Source of the DNA: Zoogloea sp.
GTDB taxonomy: Bacteria; Pseudomonadota; Gammaproteobacteria; Burkholderiales; Rhodocyclaceae
Assembly (NCBI RefSeq): GCF_028689785.1
Contig: NZ_JAQVCN010000049.1
Location: 1 to 36,230 of the forward strand
Direction: 5' to 3'
Length of the DNA stretch: 36,230 nt
The notes under the pieces are model-generated. The model was not told the origin of the DNA. It ran no database searches and saw nothing but the letters and a program-made list of their open reading frames with translations. The translations under genes and the position numbers were made by a program. Below are positions 8,602-16,689 of the stretch, in pieces. Each line of letters begins with the position of its first letter. Within the stretch, counting starts at the first letter, position 1.

Positions 8602-9756
8602 TTACTGACGCTGCTCGATGGACACGAACTGGCGGTCTTCCGGGCCGACGTAATTGGCGCTTGGGCGGATGATCTTGTTGTCGATGCGCTGCTCGATGAT
8701 ATGAGCCGCCCAGCCCGAGGTGCGGGCGATCACGAAGAGTGGCGTGAACATCGCGGTGGGCACACCCATCATGTGGTAGCTGACGGCGCTGAACCAGTCC
8801 AGATTGGGGAACATCTGCTTTACTTCCCACATCACGGCTTCCAGGCGGGCGGCGATGTCGAACATCTTGGTGGAGCCTGCGTCGACGGAGAGCTGGTGGG
8901 CCACGCCCTTGATCACCTGGTTGCGCGGGTCGGACACCGTATAGACCGGGTGTCCGAAGCCGATCACCACTTCCTTGGCGTCCACGCGGCGGCGGATGTC
9001 CGCCTCGGCCTCATCCGGGTTGTCATAGCGCTTCTGGATCTCGAAGGCCACTTCATTGGCGCCGCCGTGCTTGGGTCCGCGCAGGGCACCGATGGCGCCG
9101 GTGATGGCCGAATACATGTCCGACCCCGTCCCGGCGATGACCCGGCCGGTGAAGGTGGAGGCATTGAATTCGTGCTCGGCATAGAGGATCAGCGACGTAT
9201 GCATCGCACGCTCCCACAAGGCCGACGGTTTGCGCCCGTGCAGCAGATGCAAAAAGTGCGCGCCGATGGAGTCGTCATCGGTATCCACCTCGATGCGCTT
9301 GCCGTTGGTGGACCAGTGATACCAGTAGAGCAGCATCGAGCCGAGGGAGGCCATCAGGCGGTCGGCAATATCACGGGCACCGGGAATGTTGTGATCATCC
9401 TTCTCCGGCAGCGCACAGCCCAGCGCCGACACCCCGGTGCGCATCACGTCCATCGGATGGGCGGAAGCCGGCAGGCATTCCAGTGCTTCCTTGACGTTTG
9501 TCGGCAGTCCGCGCATGGCCTTGAGTTTGGCCTTGTAGGCCTTCAGTTCTGCCTGGGTCGGCAGCTTGCCATGCACCAGCAGGTGGGCCACCTCTTCAAA
9601 CTGACAGCGCTCGGCGATGTCGAGGATGTCGTAACCCCGGTAGTGCAGATCGTTTCCGCTCTTGCCCACGGTGCACAGGGCAGTGTTACCGGCGGTGATG
9701 CCCGAGAGGGCCACCGACTTCTTGGGCTTGAATGAGGGCTCTTGTGATGTGTTCAT
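8602..9756 (-). CDS. prpC: PrpC, 2-methylcitrate synthase
   Basis: PrpC condenses propionyl-CoA with oxaloacetate to 2-methylcitrate, the entry step of the cycle. The 384-residue length and sequence fit the short citrate-synthase family: [13 protein letters not shown] and LHYRGYDI at the N-terminus, [14 protein letters not shown] and [11 protein letters not shown] with active-site histidines, and [14 protein letters not shown] near the catalytic aspartate region. The ATG at 9756 has AGGAG upstream. It is the first gene of the minus-strand prp operon. The upstream region carries repeats shared with the divergent ScfR-type regulator gene, so this is the probable regulated promoter. Confidence 0.94.
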   Translation of the reverse strand: MNTSQEPSFKPKKSVALSGITAGNTALCTVGKSGNDLHYRGYDILDIAERCQFEEVAHLLVHGKLPTQAELKAYKAKLKAMRGLPTNVKEALECLPASAHPMDVMRTGVSALGCALPEKDDHNIPGARDIADRLMASLGSMLLYWYHWSTNGKRIEVDTDDDSIGAHFLHLLHGRKPSALWERAMHTSLILYAEHEFNASTFTGRVIAGTGSDMYSAITGAIGALRGPKHGGANEVAFEIQKRYDNPDEAEADIRRRVDAKEVVIGFGHPVYTVSDPRNQVIKGVAHQLSVDAGSTKMFDIAARLEAVMWEVKQMFPNLDWFSAVSYHMMGVPTAMFTPLFVIARTSGWAAHIIEQRIDNKIIRPSANYVGPEDRQFVSIEQRQ

Positions 9757-9804
9757 TCTTGTCTCCTATGCAGTCCGGCTAGGGCTTGCGCTTGTTTTGA
9801 AGAA

Positions 9805-9894
9805 TTCGCAATATACGCACCCTGACCGCAACAAAGAGCACTAAAAAGGCGAAGCGTTGCGAATGTGATCCTGCAAAACTGCGAATATTGCGAA
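9805..9894. promoter_or_regulatory. Divergent prpC/regulator control region with TTGCGAA repeats
   Basis: Heptamers TTCGCAA (9805-9811), TTGCGAA (9857-9863) and TTGCGAA (9888-9894) are accompanied by CTGCGAA (9879-9885) and CTGCAAA (9871-9877); the last three lie close together, about 8 bases apart. The outermost pair is an exact 10-base inverted repeat: TTCGCAATAT at 9805-9814 and ATATTGCGAA at 9885-9894. The left copy overlaps a minus-strand TATATT (9810-9815), a good -10 for prpC. RamB/PrpR/PccR-type regulators are known to bind TTTGCAAA-like elements, which these resemble. Confidence 0.6.
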
Positions 9895-9930
9895 CATGTC
9901 ATTCATGCACACTCAAGAGAGGAGAGCCAC

Positions 9931-11340
9931 GTGAAGAAGACCTTCATGGGCATCCGCCTGCGACGCTTTCGTGAAGAGCGGGGCCTCACCCAGGTTGCCC
10001 TGGCCCGGGCCCTCGAACTCTCCCCCAGCTACCTCAACCAGCTTGAGCAGAACCAGCGCCCCCTCAGCGTGCCGGTGCTGCTCAAGCTCAACGCGGTGTT
10101 CGGAGTCGACGTCCAGCAGTTCTCCGAAGATGACGAAGCTCGTCTCATCGCAGACCTGCGTGAAGTCTTTCTGTCTGCCCCCGGTGATACCCCGGTGTCT
10201 ACCGCCGAGATCCGGGAGTTGGCGGCCAATATGCCTGCTGTGGCGCGCACGCTGATCGCCCTGGATCGGGGGCTGCGCGACCAGCGTGAGCGCACCGAAG
10301 CCTTGTCCATCCGGCTCGGTGACGATCGCAGCGGCACATTTCGTCCGGCCCCCATGCCCTACGAGGAGGTGCGGGATTTCTTCTACGCCCGACACAATCA
10401 CATCGACGAACTCGACCGGTTGGCCGAGTCGATCTTTGAATCCTGTGGCGATGGCAGGGATCTGGTCGCCGCCCTTACCCTGCGCCTTGAGTCCGGCCAT
10501 GGGGTGCGGGTCGCCATCCACAAGGACGACGGTGGCGCCCAGCGCAGCTACGACAGCGCCGCCCGGGTGCTGCGTCTGTCTTCGCGCCTCCAGTGGGGGC
10601 AGCAGGCCTTCCAGCTCGCCACCCAGATTGCCTTTCTCGAGGCCGGCAGCCTCATCGACGGACTGGCGAGTGAAAGCAGCTTTGCCCTGGAAGAATCCCG
10701 CGCCCTCGCCCGTATTGGCCTCGCCAGCTACTTTGCCGGTGCCCTGGTGCTGCCCTACAGCCGCTTTCTGGAGGCCGCGGAGGCGCTCCGCTACGACATC
10801 GGCCTGTTGGAACGGCAGTTTGGCGTGGGCTTCGAGACGGTCTGCCACCGCCTGTCCACGCTCCAGCGCCCTGCTGCCCGCGGTGTGCCCTTTTTCTTCA
10901 TTCGGGTGGATCGGGCCGGCAACATCTCCAAGCGGCAATCCGCCACCGATTTCCATTTCTCGCGCATCGGTGGTACCTGCCCCCTGTGGAATGTGTACGA
11001 GGCCTTCACTTCACCGGGGCGCATCTTCACCCAGATTGCCGCCATGCCCGACGGCCGCCGCTACCTGTGGATTGCCCGCACCACTTCCCGGGAAGCCGGC
11101 GCCTATGGCGCTCCGGAGAAGACCTTCTCCATTGGCCTGGGCTGCGATCTGCGCCACGCGGACCGGCTGATCTATTCCCGCGGGCTTGACCTAACCACCC
11201 CCGACGCAGCCACGCCCATCGGCGCCGGCTGCAAGGTGTGCGAGCGGCATCACTGCCCGCAGCGAGCCTTCCCGGCCGTGGGGCGAAGCCTGTCCATCGA
11301 CGCTGACCGCCGCTACTTCGAGCCCTATCGCCAGGACTGA
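9931..11340 (+). CDS. ScfR/RamB/PrpR-type regulator of propionate metabolism
   Basis: This 469-residue protein belongs to the XRE-type family of short-chain acyl-CoA responsive regulators (RamB, PrpR, PccR). It has an N-terminal helix-turn-helix (about 5-60; RGLTQVALARALELSPSYLNQLEQNQRP), a middle IrrE/ImmA-like domain without the usual zinc-protease HExxH motif (ARIGLASYFAGALVLPY), and a C-terminal domain ending in a cysteine cluster (CKVCERHHC). In mycobacterial PrpR the C-terminal region binds acyl-CoA and an iron-sulfur cluster. I chose the GTG at 9931 because GGAG lies just upstream; the frame is open to 9865 and an ATG lies at 9946. It is divergent from prpC, with shared repeats, so control of the prp operon is very likely. 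Confidence 0.85.
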   Translation: MKKTFMGIRLRRFREERGLTQVALARALELSPSYLNQLEQNQRPLSVPVLLKLNAVFGVDVQQFSEDDEARLIADLREVFLSAPGDTPVSTAEIRELAANMPAVARTLIALDRGLRDQRERTEALSIRLGDDRSGTFRPAPMPYEEVRDFFYARHNHIDELDRLAESIFESCGDGRDLVAALTLRLESGHGVRVAIHKDDGGAQRSYDSAARVLRLSSRLQWGQQAFQLATQIAFLEAGSLIDGLASESSFALEESRALARIGLASYFAGALVLPYSRFLEAAEALRYDIGLLERQFGVGFETVCHRLSTLQRPAARGVPFFFIRVDRAGNISKRQSATDFHFSRIGGTCPLWNVYEAFTSPGRIFTQIAAMPDGRRYLWIARTTSREAGAYGAPEKTFSIGLGCDLRHADRLIYSRGLDLTTPDAATPIGAGCKVCERHHCPQRAFPAVGRSLSIDADRRYFEPYRQD

Positions 11341-11351
11341 GGGCCCCCACC

Positions 11352-12479
11352 CTACTCCCAGGCCAGCGCCCCGCCCGTCTGGTACTCGGTGACCCGCGTC
11401 TCGAAGAAGTTCTTCTCCTTGCGCAGATTGGCCTGTTCGTCGAGCCAGGGCAGGACGTTCTCGGCGCCGGGGAAGGGTTCGGCGAGGCCGACCTGGCGGG
11501 CACGGCGGTTGGCCATGAAGCGGAACTGGCGGGTGTGCAGATCAGCGTTGTAGCCCAGGATGGGGTCGCGCAGGATGTAGGCGGCATAGGCGGACTCGGC
11601 GGCTTCGGCTTCGTCCCACAGGGCTTTCAGGGCGGTCGGGTCGAGGCTCAGGTTCTCTTCCTTGAGCAGTTCGCGCACCACCCGGATGCCGAAGGCGCAG
11701 TGCAGCACCTCGTCGCGCATGATGTACTGGAGCTGTTCCGCAGCGCCCTTCATGAGGCCGCGGCGCTGCAGGGCGAAAATGGGCGTGAAGCCGTTGTAGA
11801 ACCAGCAGCCTTCGAAGATCGCCGCGAAGAAGAAATAGGACAGAGCGAACTCGTGCAGGTTGTCCCGATTGGTCAGGTCGAAGTCCGGCCGCATCACCCG
11901 CTCAAGGCGCCGGTTGGCCAGGGCGATCTTGCCGTGGATGGCGGGCACAACCCGGTAGCGGTTGTAGATCTCCTGCTGGTCGAGGCCGATGCTCTCGATG
12001 CAGTGCTGGTAGGTCCACGTATGCAGGGCTTCTTCGTATACCTGGCGGGCCTGGTAGATCTGCAGCTCGGGGGCGCTCATCTTCTCCATCACCGCCAGGC
12101 CGATGTTGCGCATGGCCAGGATGTCGGAGGTGGTGAGGTAGGCCAGCACGTTCTCGAAGACGTGGCGCTCGGCGCCGCTCAGCTTGTGGTGGTAGTCGTG
12201 CACGTCCTGGGCCATGGAGATCTCCAGCGGCGTCCAGTGGTTGCGGTTGGCCTTGAGGAAGAACTCCCAGGCCCAGGGGTATTTGAAGGGCGCCAGTTGG
12301 TTGATGTCGGTCTTGCCACCAACGATGCGCTTGTCAGCGGCATTCACCGGCGCAAGGGAATGGGCAGAGGGCGGGGTGTTGTCAGTGTGGTTCGGGCTCG
12401 GGGCCGCGGGCTGACCAGACAAGGGGCTGGTAGCGGTTGGGGCGACAGTTTCCCAGTCGTCGAAACGGAAGGCGCTCAT
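11352..12479 (-). CDS. nrdB: NrdB, class Ia ribonucleotide reductase beta (R2) subunit
   Basis: R2 carries the di-iron centre and tyrosyl radical that start ribonucleotide reduction in R1. The metal ligands can be aligned: Asp119, Glu150, His153, then Glu223, Glu257 and His260, with the radical tyrosine at Tyr157 (EEALHTWTYQHC). The 375-residue product has a non-conserved Pro/Ser/Thr-rich N-terminal extension of about 45 residues before GKTDINQ. It ends in GGALAWE. The start is the ATG at 12479; the ribosome-binding site is weak. It follows the BtuF-like gene by 15 bases, so it is read from the nrdA promoter. It converges with the ScfR-type gene, with 11 bases between the stops. Confidence 0.93.
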   Translation of the reverse strand: MSAFRFDDWETVAPTATSPLSGQPAAPSPNHTDNTPPSAHSLAPVNAADKRIVGGKTDINQLAPFKYPWAWEFFLKANRNHWTPLEISMAQDVHDYHHKLSGAERHVFENVLAYLTTSDILAMRNIGLAVMEKMSAPELQIYQARQVYEEALHTWTYQHCIESIGLDQQEIYNRYRVVPAIHGKIALANRRLERVMRPDFDLTNRDNLHEFALSYFFFAAIFEGCWFYNGFTPIFALQRRGLMKGAAEQLQYIMRDEVLHCAFGIRVVRELLKEENLSLDPTALKALWDEAEAAESAYAAYILRDPILGYNADLHTRQFRFMANRRARQVGLAEPFPGAENVLPWLDEQANLRKEKNFFETRVTEYQTGGALAWE

Positions 12480-12494
12480 GTTTTTTGGTCCAGG

Positions 12495-13358
12495 TCATTC
12501 GCCATAGGTGGCGATCTTCTCTTTCAGTTCATGCAGTCCGGCGAGGAAATCGGGGCCAGGGTGCGTGAAGTGCTCGGCCGCCAGAGGCAGGATGGGAATC
12601 CCCGGTTTGGCAACGGCGGGATTGCAGGAGGTGGCGCGGCGGTCCTGTAGCCCCAGAATGAGCTCGGGCTCCCTGGCAGTGATCCACGCGGCCACATCGC
12701 CGTCCGGGGCGCCGGGCTTGAAGTTGCGGATGCTGTCGTGGTCAGCGACCACCTGGAAGCCGGCGGCGGTGATCAGTTCATACAGCGTTGTACCTTTGCC
12801 GTATGAATACGGCGCCGGACCGCAGGCCGACAGGATCAGTACCCGTCGTCCGCGACTGTCCATCTTCGCCGCTGAACGCCAGTCGGCATCGAAAGCGGCA
12901 AGCCGCTGATCGATATTGTTCACGCCGACGGCCCGGCCAACATCACGCATCATCTCCTCCATTCCGGCCAAACCGCGAAGCCCGCCCACGCGTATTGATG
13001 CTGCGCCGGGCGGGGTGGCCTTGCGGGCCACGTCTTCGGCTGTCCATTCCGAGAAGATGAGCAGATCCGGCTCCAGGTCAGCAATGGCCGGGGCGTCCGG
13101 ATCGATCACACCGCCGGTATGGGGCAGCGGCATGGAGTCGTAGCGGCTGACGCCGACGATGCAGCGCGCCAGACCCAGCCAGTCGATGACACGGCTGATA
13201 TATGGAGACTGGCTGATGATGCGCGGGCATTCGGCAGCCTGGATCAGGCCTGGCAGGCACAGCAGGCACAGGAGCAGCAGGCGAAGGTGCCGGGACGTCA
13301 CCTCACGCCATGCCGGCAGGCTGCTCATGCGGGTGCGGGCGTGCGGCGCCGGTGTCAT
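12495..13358 (-). CDS. BtuF-like periplasmic cobalamin-binding protein, between nrdA and nrdB
   Basis: The 287-residue product has a signal peptide (positively charged start, a leucine-rich core near residues 22-36, likely cleavage after IQA) and a periplasmic-binding-protein type 2 fold, beginning PRIISQSPYIS and containing IADLEPDLLIFSEW and AAWITAREPELILGLQ. This is the pattern of BtuF/FepB-like solute-binding proteins. The ATG at 13358 overlaps the nrdA stop as ATGA, so it is translationally coupled. Cobalamin is favoured as ligand because the transcript begins with a B12 riboswitch. It lacks adjacent permease and ATPase genes, so it may feed a transporter elsewhere. Another corrinoid or iron chelate remains possible. 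Confidence 0.7.
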   Translation of the reverse strand: MTPAPHARTRMSSLPAWREVTSRHLRLLLLCLLCLPGLIQAAECPRIISQSPYISRVIDWLGLARCIVGVSRYDSMPLPHTGGVIDPDAPAIADLEPDLLIFSEWTAEDVARKATPPGAASIRVGGLRGLAGMEEMMRDVGRAVGVNNIDQRLAAFDADWRSAAKMDSRGRRVLILSACGPAPYSYGKGTTLYELITAAGFQVVADHDSIRNFKPGAPDGDVAAWITAREPELILGLQDRRATSCNPAVAKPGIPILPLAAEHFTHPGPDFLAGLHELKEKIATYGE

Positions 13359-16120
13359 TGGCAGGCCTCGCAGTCCGGATTGTCGATACTGCAGAAGCGG
13401 GGCTCCTCCCCTCCCCCGCTTTCGGCGCCACCCGTCTTTTCCATCTGGCTGGCACCCAGGGTGCGCAGGTAATAGGTGGTTTTGAGCCCACGGACCCAGG
13501 CCAGCTTGTAGAGTTCGTCGAGCTTTTTGCCGGACGGCAGGGCCAGGTAGAGGTTGAGGGACTGGGCCTGGTCTATCCACTTTTGACGCCGGGCGGCGGC
13601 CTCGATCAGCCAGCGGGGGTCGATCTCGAACGCGGTGGCGTAGCGGGCCTTGAGTTCGTCGGGCACCCGCTCGATGCGCGCCAGGGAGCCATCGAAGTAC
13701 TTCAGGTCGGAGATCATCACTGGGTCCCACAGGCCGAGGGCCTTCAGATCACGGACCAGAGCCTCGTTGACCACCGTGAATTCGCCGGACAGGTTCGATT
13801 TGACGTAGAGATTCTGGTAGGCGGGCTCGATACTGGCCGATACGCCGATGATGTTGGAGATGGTGGCGGTGGGCGCAATGGCCACGCAGTTGGAGTTGCG
13901 CATGCCATGACGGGCAATGTGGGCCTTGAGGGCGCTCCAGTCGAGGCGGACATCGGGGTTGGTTTCCAGGTAGCCGCCCCGGGCCGCGCCCAGAATGGCA
14001 AGGGATTCATGGGGCAACACGCCCTTGTCCCACAGGCTGCCGCGGAAGCTGGAGTAGGCCCCACGCTCCCGTGCCAGTTCGGCCGATGCCCAGTAGGCCT
14101 GGAAACACACGGCTTCCATGCTGGCATCGGCAAACTCCACGGCGGCAGGCGATGCGTAGGGAATACCCAGCCGGTACAGGCAGTCGGCAAAGCCCATGAT
14201 CCCGAGCCCGACCGGGCGATGGCGCAGGTTGGCATTGCGAGCCTTGGGGGTGGCGTAGAAGTTGATGTCCACCACGTTGTCGAGCATGCGCATGGCGGTC
14301 TGCACCGTCCGCGCCAGCTTGGCCTGGTCGAGCTGGCCGTCCTTGAGATGGGCGAGCAGATTCACCGAACCCAGGTTGCACACGGCGGTCTCGGCATCGG
14401 AGGTGTTGAGGGTGATCTCGGTGCATAGGTTGGAGCTGTGCACCACGCCCACGTGCTGCTGGGGTGAACGCAGATTGCACGGGTCTTTGAAGGTGATCCA
14501 GGGATGCCCGGTCTCGAACAGCATGGTCAGCATCTTGCGCCACAGCTGCACGGCGGGCAGCTTCTTGAAAAGGCGGATCTCGCCGGCCTCGGCGCGGGCT
14601 TCATAGGCAAGATAGGCGGTTTCGAAGGCCTGCCCGTATTTGTCGTGCAGGTCGGGCACGTCCGACGGCGAGAAGAGCGTCCACTCCGCGTTCTCGTGGA
14701 CCCGTTTCATGAAGAGGTCGGGAATCCAGTTAGCGGTGTTCATGTCGTGGGTGCGGCGGCGCTCGTCGCCGGTGTTCTTGCGCAGCTCCAGAAACTCTTC
14801 GATGTCCAGGTGCCAGGTTTCCAGGTAAGCGCATACCGCCCCCTTACGCTTGCCGCCCTGATTGACTGCTACCGCGGTGTCGTTGACCACCTTGAGGAAG
14901 GGAATCACCCCCTGGCTCTGTCCGTTGGTGCCCTTGATGCGGCTCCCAAGGGCGCGCACCGGCGTCCAATCGTTGCCCAGGCCGCCGGCGTACTTCTGCA
15001 GCAGGGCGTTTTCCTTGATGGACTGGTAGATGCCCTCCAGGTCGTCGGCCACCGTGGTCAGGTAGCAGGAGGACAGCTGGGAATGCAGGGTGCCGCTGTT
15101 GAACAGGGTCGGCGTTGAGCACATGAAATCGAAGCTCGAGATCAGGTCGTAGAACTCGATGGCCCTGGCCTCCCGGTCGATCTCGCCGAGAGCCAGCCCC
15201 ATGGCAACACGCATGAAGAAGATCTGCGGCAGCTCGATGCGCTGGCCGTCGATGTGCAGGAAATAGCGGTCGTAGAGAGTCTGAAGCCCCAGGTAGCCGA
15301 ACAGGCGATCCCGTTCGGGGCGGATGGCGGCGGTCAGCCGGGTCAGATCGAACTCGCCCAGGCGAGGATCAAGGAGTTCGGCCTGCACTCCCCGGCGGAC
15401 AAAGGCAGGGAGATATTCCGCATAGGCAGCAGCCATTTGCCCGGCAGCCACCGGACGGCCCAGCGCTTCCTGAGTCAATCGGGCTAGCAGCAGGCGGGCG
15501 GTGGCGTAGTCATAACCTGGATCCGTCTCGATGAGCCCGCGGGAAGCCAGGATCAAAGCCTGGTTTACCTCCTCGATGGCTATCCCGTCATAGAGGTTGT
15601 GCAGGGCATGCTCAAGGATCAGGTTTGCCGAGACGGCCTCTTCCAGTCCGACGCAGGCAGCCTCACAGACAGAACGCAATTCGGCGAGATCGAGAGGGCG
15701 CTTCTCCCCGTCAACCATGACGTGCACCACCGAAGACGACACCGTTGCAGTGACCTGGGCGGCACGCTCCTCGGCGCGGCGCTCCCGGTAAAGAACGTAG
15801 GCACGGGCCACGTCGTGCTCCCCGGAACGCATCAAGGCCAATTCAACTTGATCCTGGATATCCTCGATATGCACGGTACCACCGTCGGGCAGGCGGCGAG
15901 TCAGGGAGCGGACCACGATGTCCGTGAGCCGCGCCACCACTTCACGGACGCGGGAGGAGCCGGCGCTCTGGCTCCCTTCCACGGCGAGGAAGGCCTTGGT
16001 CAGTGCCACGGAGATCTTCTCGGGATCAAAGGCGACAACGGCAGCGTTGCGGCGAATGACCTGGAATGCGACGAGCGCCGGCACAGTACCGGCATTGAGA
16101 GCTAAGACGTTCGAGGACAC
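13355..16120 (-). CDS. nrdA: NrdA, class Ia ribonucleotide reductase alpha (R1) subunit
   Basis: R1 reduces ribonucleoside diphosphates to deoxy forms. The 921-residue protein has an N-terminal ATP-cone for allosteric activity control (about 20-115), then the R1 barrel: HSQLSSCYL with the first active-site cysteine, NLCTEI with the catalytic Asn-Cys-Glu triad, AVCNLGSVNL with the partner cysteine, TTYYL with the radical-transfer pair Tyr883-Tyr884, and a C-terminal redox tail with Cys910, Cys917 and Cys920. I chose the GTG at 16120 with GGAG upstream; the frame is open further but that part runs into the riboswitch. It is the first gene of the nrdA-btuF-like-nrdB unit. Regulation is probably by B12 and NrdR. 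Confidence 0.95.
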   Translation of the reverse strand: MSSNVLALNAGTVPALVAFQVIRRNAAVVAFDPEKISVALTKAFLAVEGSQSAGSSRVREVVARLTDIVVRSLTRRLPDGGTVHIEDIQDQVELALMRSGEHDVARAYVLYRERRAEERAAQVTATVSSSVVHVMVDGEKRPLDLAELRSVCEAACVGLEEAVSANLILEHALHNLYDGIAIEEVNQALILASRGLIETDPGYDYATARLLLARLTQEALGRPVAAGQMAAAYAEYLPAFVRRGVQAELLDPRLGEFDLTRLTAAIRPERDRLFGYLGLQTLYDRYFLHIDGQRIELPQIFFMRVAMGLALGEIDREARAIEFYDLISSFDFMCSTPTLFNSGTLHSQLSSCYLTTVADDLEGIYQSIKENALLQKYAGGLGNDWTPVRALGSRIKGTNGQSQGVIPFLKVVNDTAVAVNQGGKRKGAVCAYLETWHLDIEEFLELRKNTGDERRRTHDMNTANWIPDLFMKRVHENAEWTLFSPSDVPDLHDKYGQAFETAYLAYEARAEAGEIRLFKKLPAVQLWRKMLTMLFETGHPWITFKDPCNLRSPQQHVGVVHSSNLCTEITLNTSDAETAVCNLGSVNLLAHLKDGQLDQAKLARTVQTAMRMLDNVVDINFYATPKARNANLRHRPVGLGIMGFADCLYRLGIPYASPAAVEFADASMEAVCFQAYWASAELARERGAYSSFRGSLWDKGVLPHESLAILGAARGGYLETNPDVRLDWSALKAHIARHGMRNSNCVAIAPTATISNIIGVSASIEPAYQNLYVKSNLSGEFTVVNEALVRDLKALGLWDPVMISDLKYFDGSLARIERVPDELKARYATAFEIDPRWLIEAAARRQKWIDQAQSLNLYLALPSGKKLDELYKLAWVRGLKTTYYLRTLGASQMEKTGGAESGGGEEPRFCSIDNPDCEACQ

Positions 16121-16122
16121 GG

Positions 16123-16154
16123 CGATTCTCCAGTTCAAGGGGGGCGGAGAATCG
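16123..16154 (-). promoter_or_regulatory. Hairpin covering the nrdA ribosome-binding site
   Basis: On the minus strand CGATTCTCC (16146-16154) pairs perfectly with GGAGAATCG (16123-16131) around a 14-base loop. The second arm contains the GGAG that serves the GTG start at 16120. The stem would hide the ribosome-binding site. Coming after a cobalamin riboswitch, it is a candidate expression platform acting on translation. Confidence 0.65.
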
Positions 16155-16279
16155 AAGGTACTTGGGCGGCGCAAAGATGCACGGGGGCGGAGATGAGTCC
16201 GAGCCGGCGTACGATCTGCTGCATTCGAGGAGGCTCGACTTGCACACCCTTCGCCAGGGACACCCCGCCCCATTGTTGC

Positions 16280-16475
16280 AAAGAAGGTTGTGGCAGGTCT
16301 CCTGGCTCTCGGGTCAACATGCACCACCGGCCTTCCCGGATGCATTCAGCCGTCCAGTGGCAAAGTGGGAGTGGTGCACTTACCGATGACAGTTGCGGGG
16401 GCAGCTCCGGGTTTCAGGTTTGAACCTGGCACCGGATTCCCTTTTAATCCCCGTGATTGCGGGAACCAACAACAA
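16280..16475 (-). ncRNA. Class I cobalamin (AdoCbl-type) riboswitch
   Basis: Read on the minus strand, the hallmark elements appear in order: AAAGGGAAtCCGGTGcc near 16440-16455, the conserved B12 box GCCCCCGCAACTG near 16390-16403, GCCACTGG near 16353-16362, GGGAAGGCCGG near 16328-16339, and the closing GAGAGCCAGGAGACCTGCC near 16293-16312. Spacing fits the family. The outer stem ends are approximate. It lies about 160-360 bases before the nrdA start. Cobalamin riboswitches usually switch genes off when B12 is present; here that would reduce the B12-independent RNR and the BtuF-like protein. Confidence 0.93.
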
Positions 16476-16479
16476 CTGA

Positions 16480-16509
16480 AGTATGCATACGATACGGATG
16501 TTTCGTCAA
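16480..16509 (-). promoter_or_regulatory. Candidate promoter of the nrd operon
   Basis: On the minus strand TTGACG (16504-16509) and CATACT (16480-16485) are separated by 18 bases. The -35 is close to consensus and the -10 is weak. The position, just upstream of the riboswitch and downstream of the NrdR-like boxes, fits. Confidence 0.4.
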
Positions 16510-16514
16510 TAAAA

Positions 16515-16560
16515 ACACTACATATAGTTCAATTTCATGGCTTCATACCATATGTAGAAT
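16515..16560. promoter_or_regulatory. Two NrdR-like boxes upstream of nrdA
   Basis: Known NrdR boxes follow acaCwAtATaTwGtgt. ACACTACATATAGTTC (16515-16530) matches most positions, and ATACCATATGTAGAAT (16545-16560) matches the core. The two are 30 bases apart start to start, close to the about three-turn spacing typical of NrdR box pairs. CTACATAT and ATATGTAG within them form an 8-base inverted repeat. The boxes lie in AT-rich DNA beside the candidate nrd promoter; the plus-strand rhodanese gene starts 130 bases away. Confidence 0.6.
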
Positions 16561-16689
16561 ACAGATGAATTCAAATGCTCACCCTGCCCTGTGTCTTGAC
16601 TGCAATCGCTCGACCGAATAAATCATTGTTTGCTAATATTTGATTTCATGGTCATCCGGCCACCACATTCCCACATCACAAGGATTTCA

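Noticed and set aside
11535-12650. Plus-strand open frame opposite nrdB
   Set aside because: All R2 metal ligands are on the minus strand; the opposite frame has no recognisable domain.
13359-13730. Upstream extension of the BtuF-like protein into nrdA
   Set aside because: It would overlap over 120 codons of nrdA; the ATGA overlap start at 13358 with a signal peptide shortly after is better.
16121-16345. N-terminal extension of nrdA through the leader
   Set aside because: The frame is open, but this DNA is the riboswitch leader and hairpin. The NrdA family start and the GGAG/GTG pair are at 16120.
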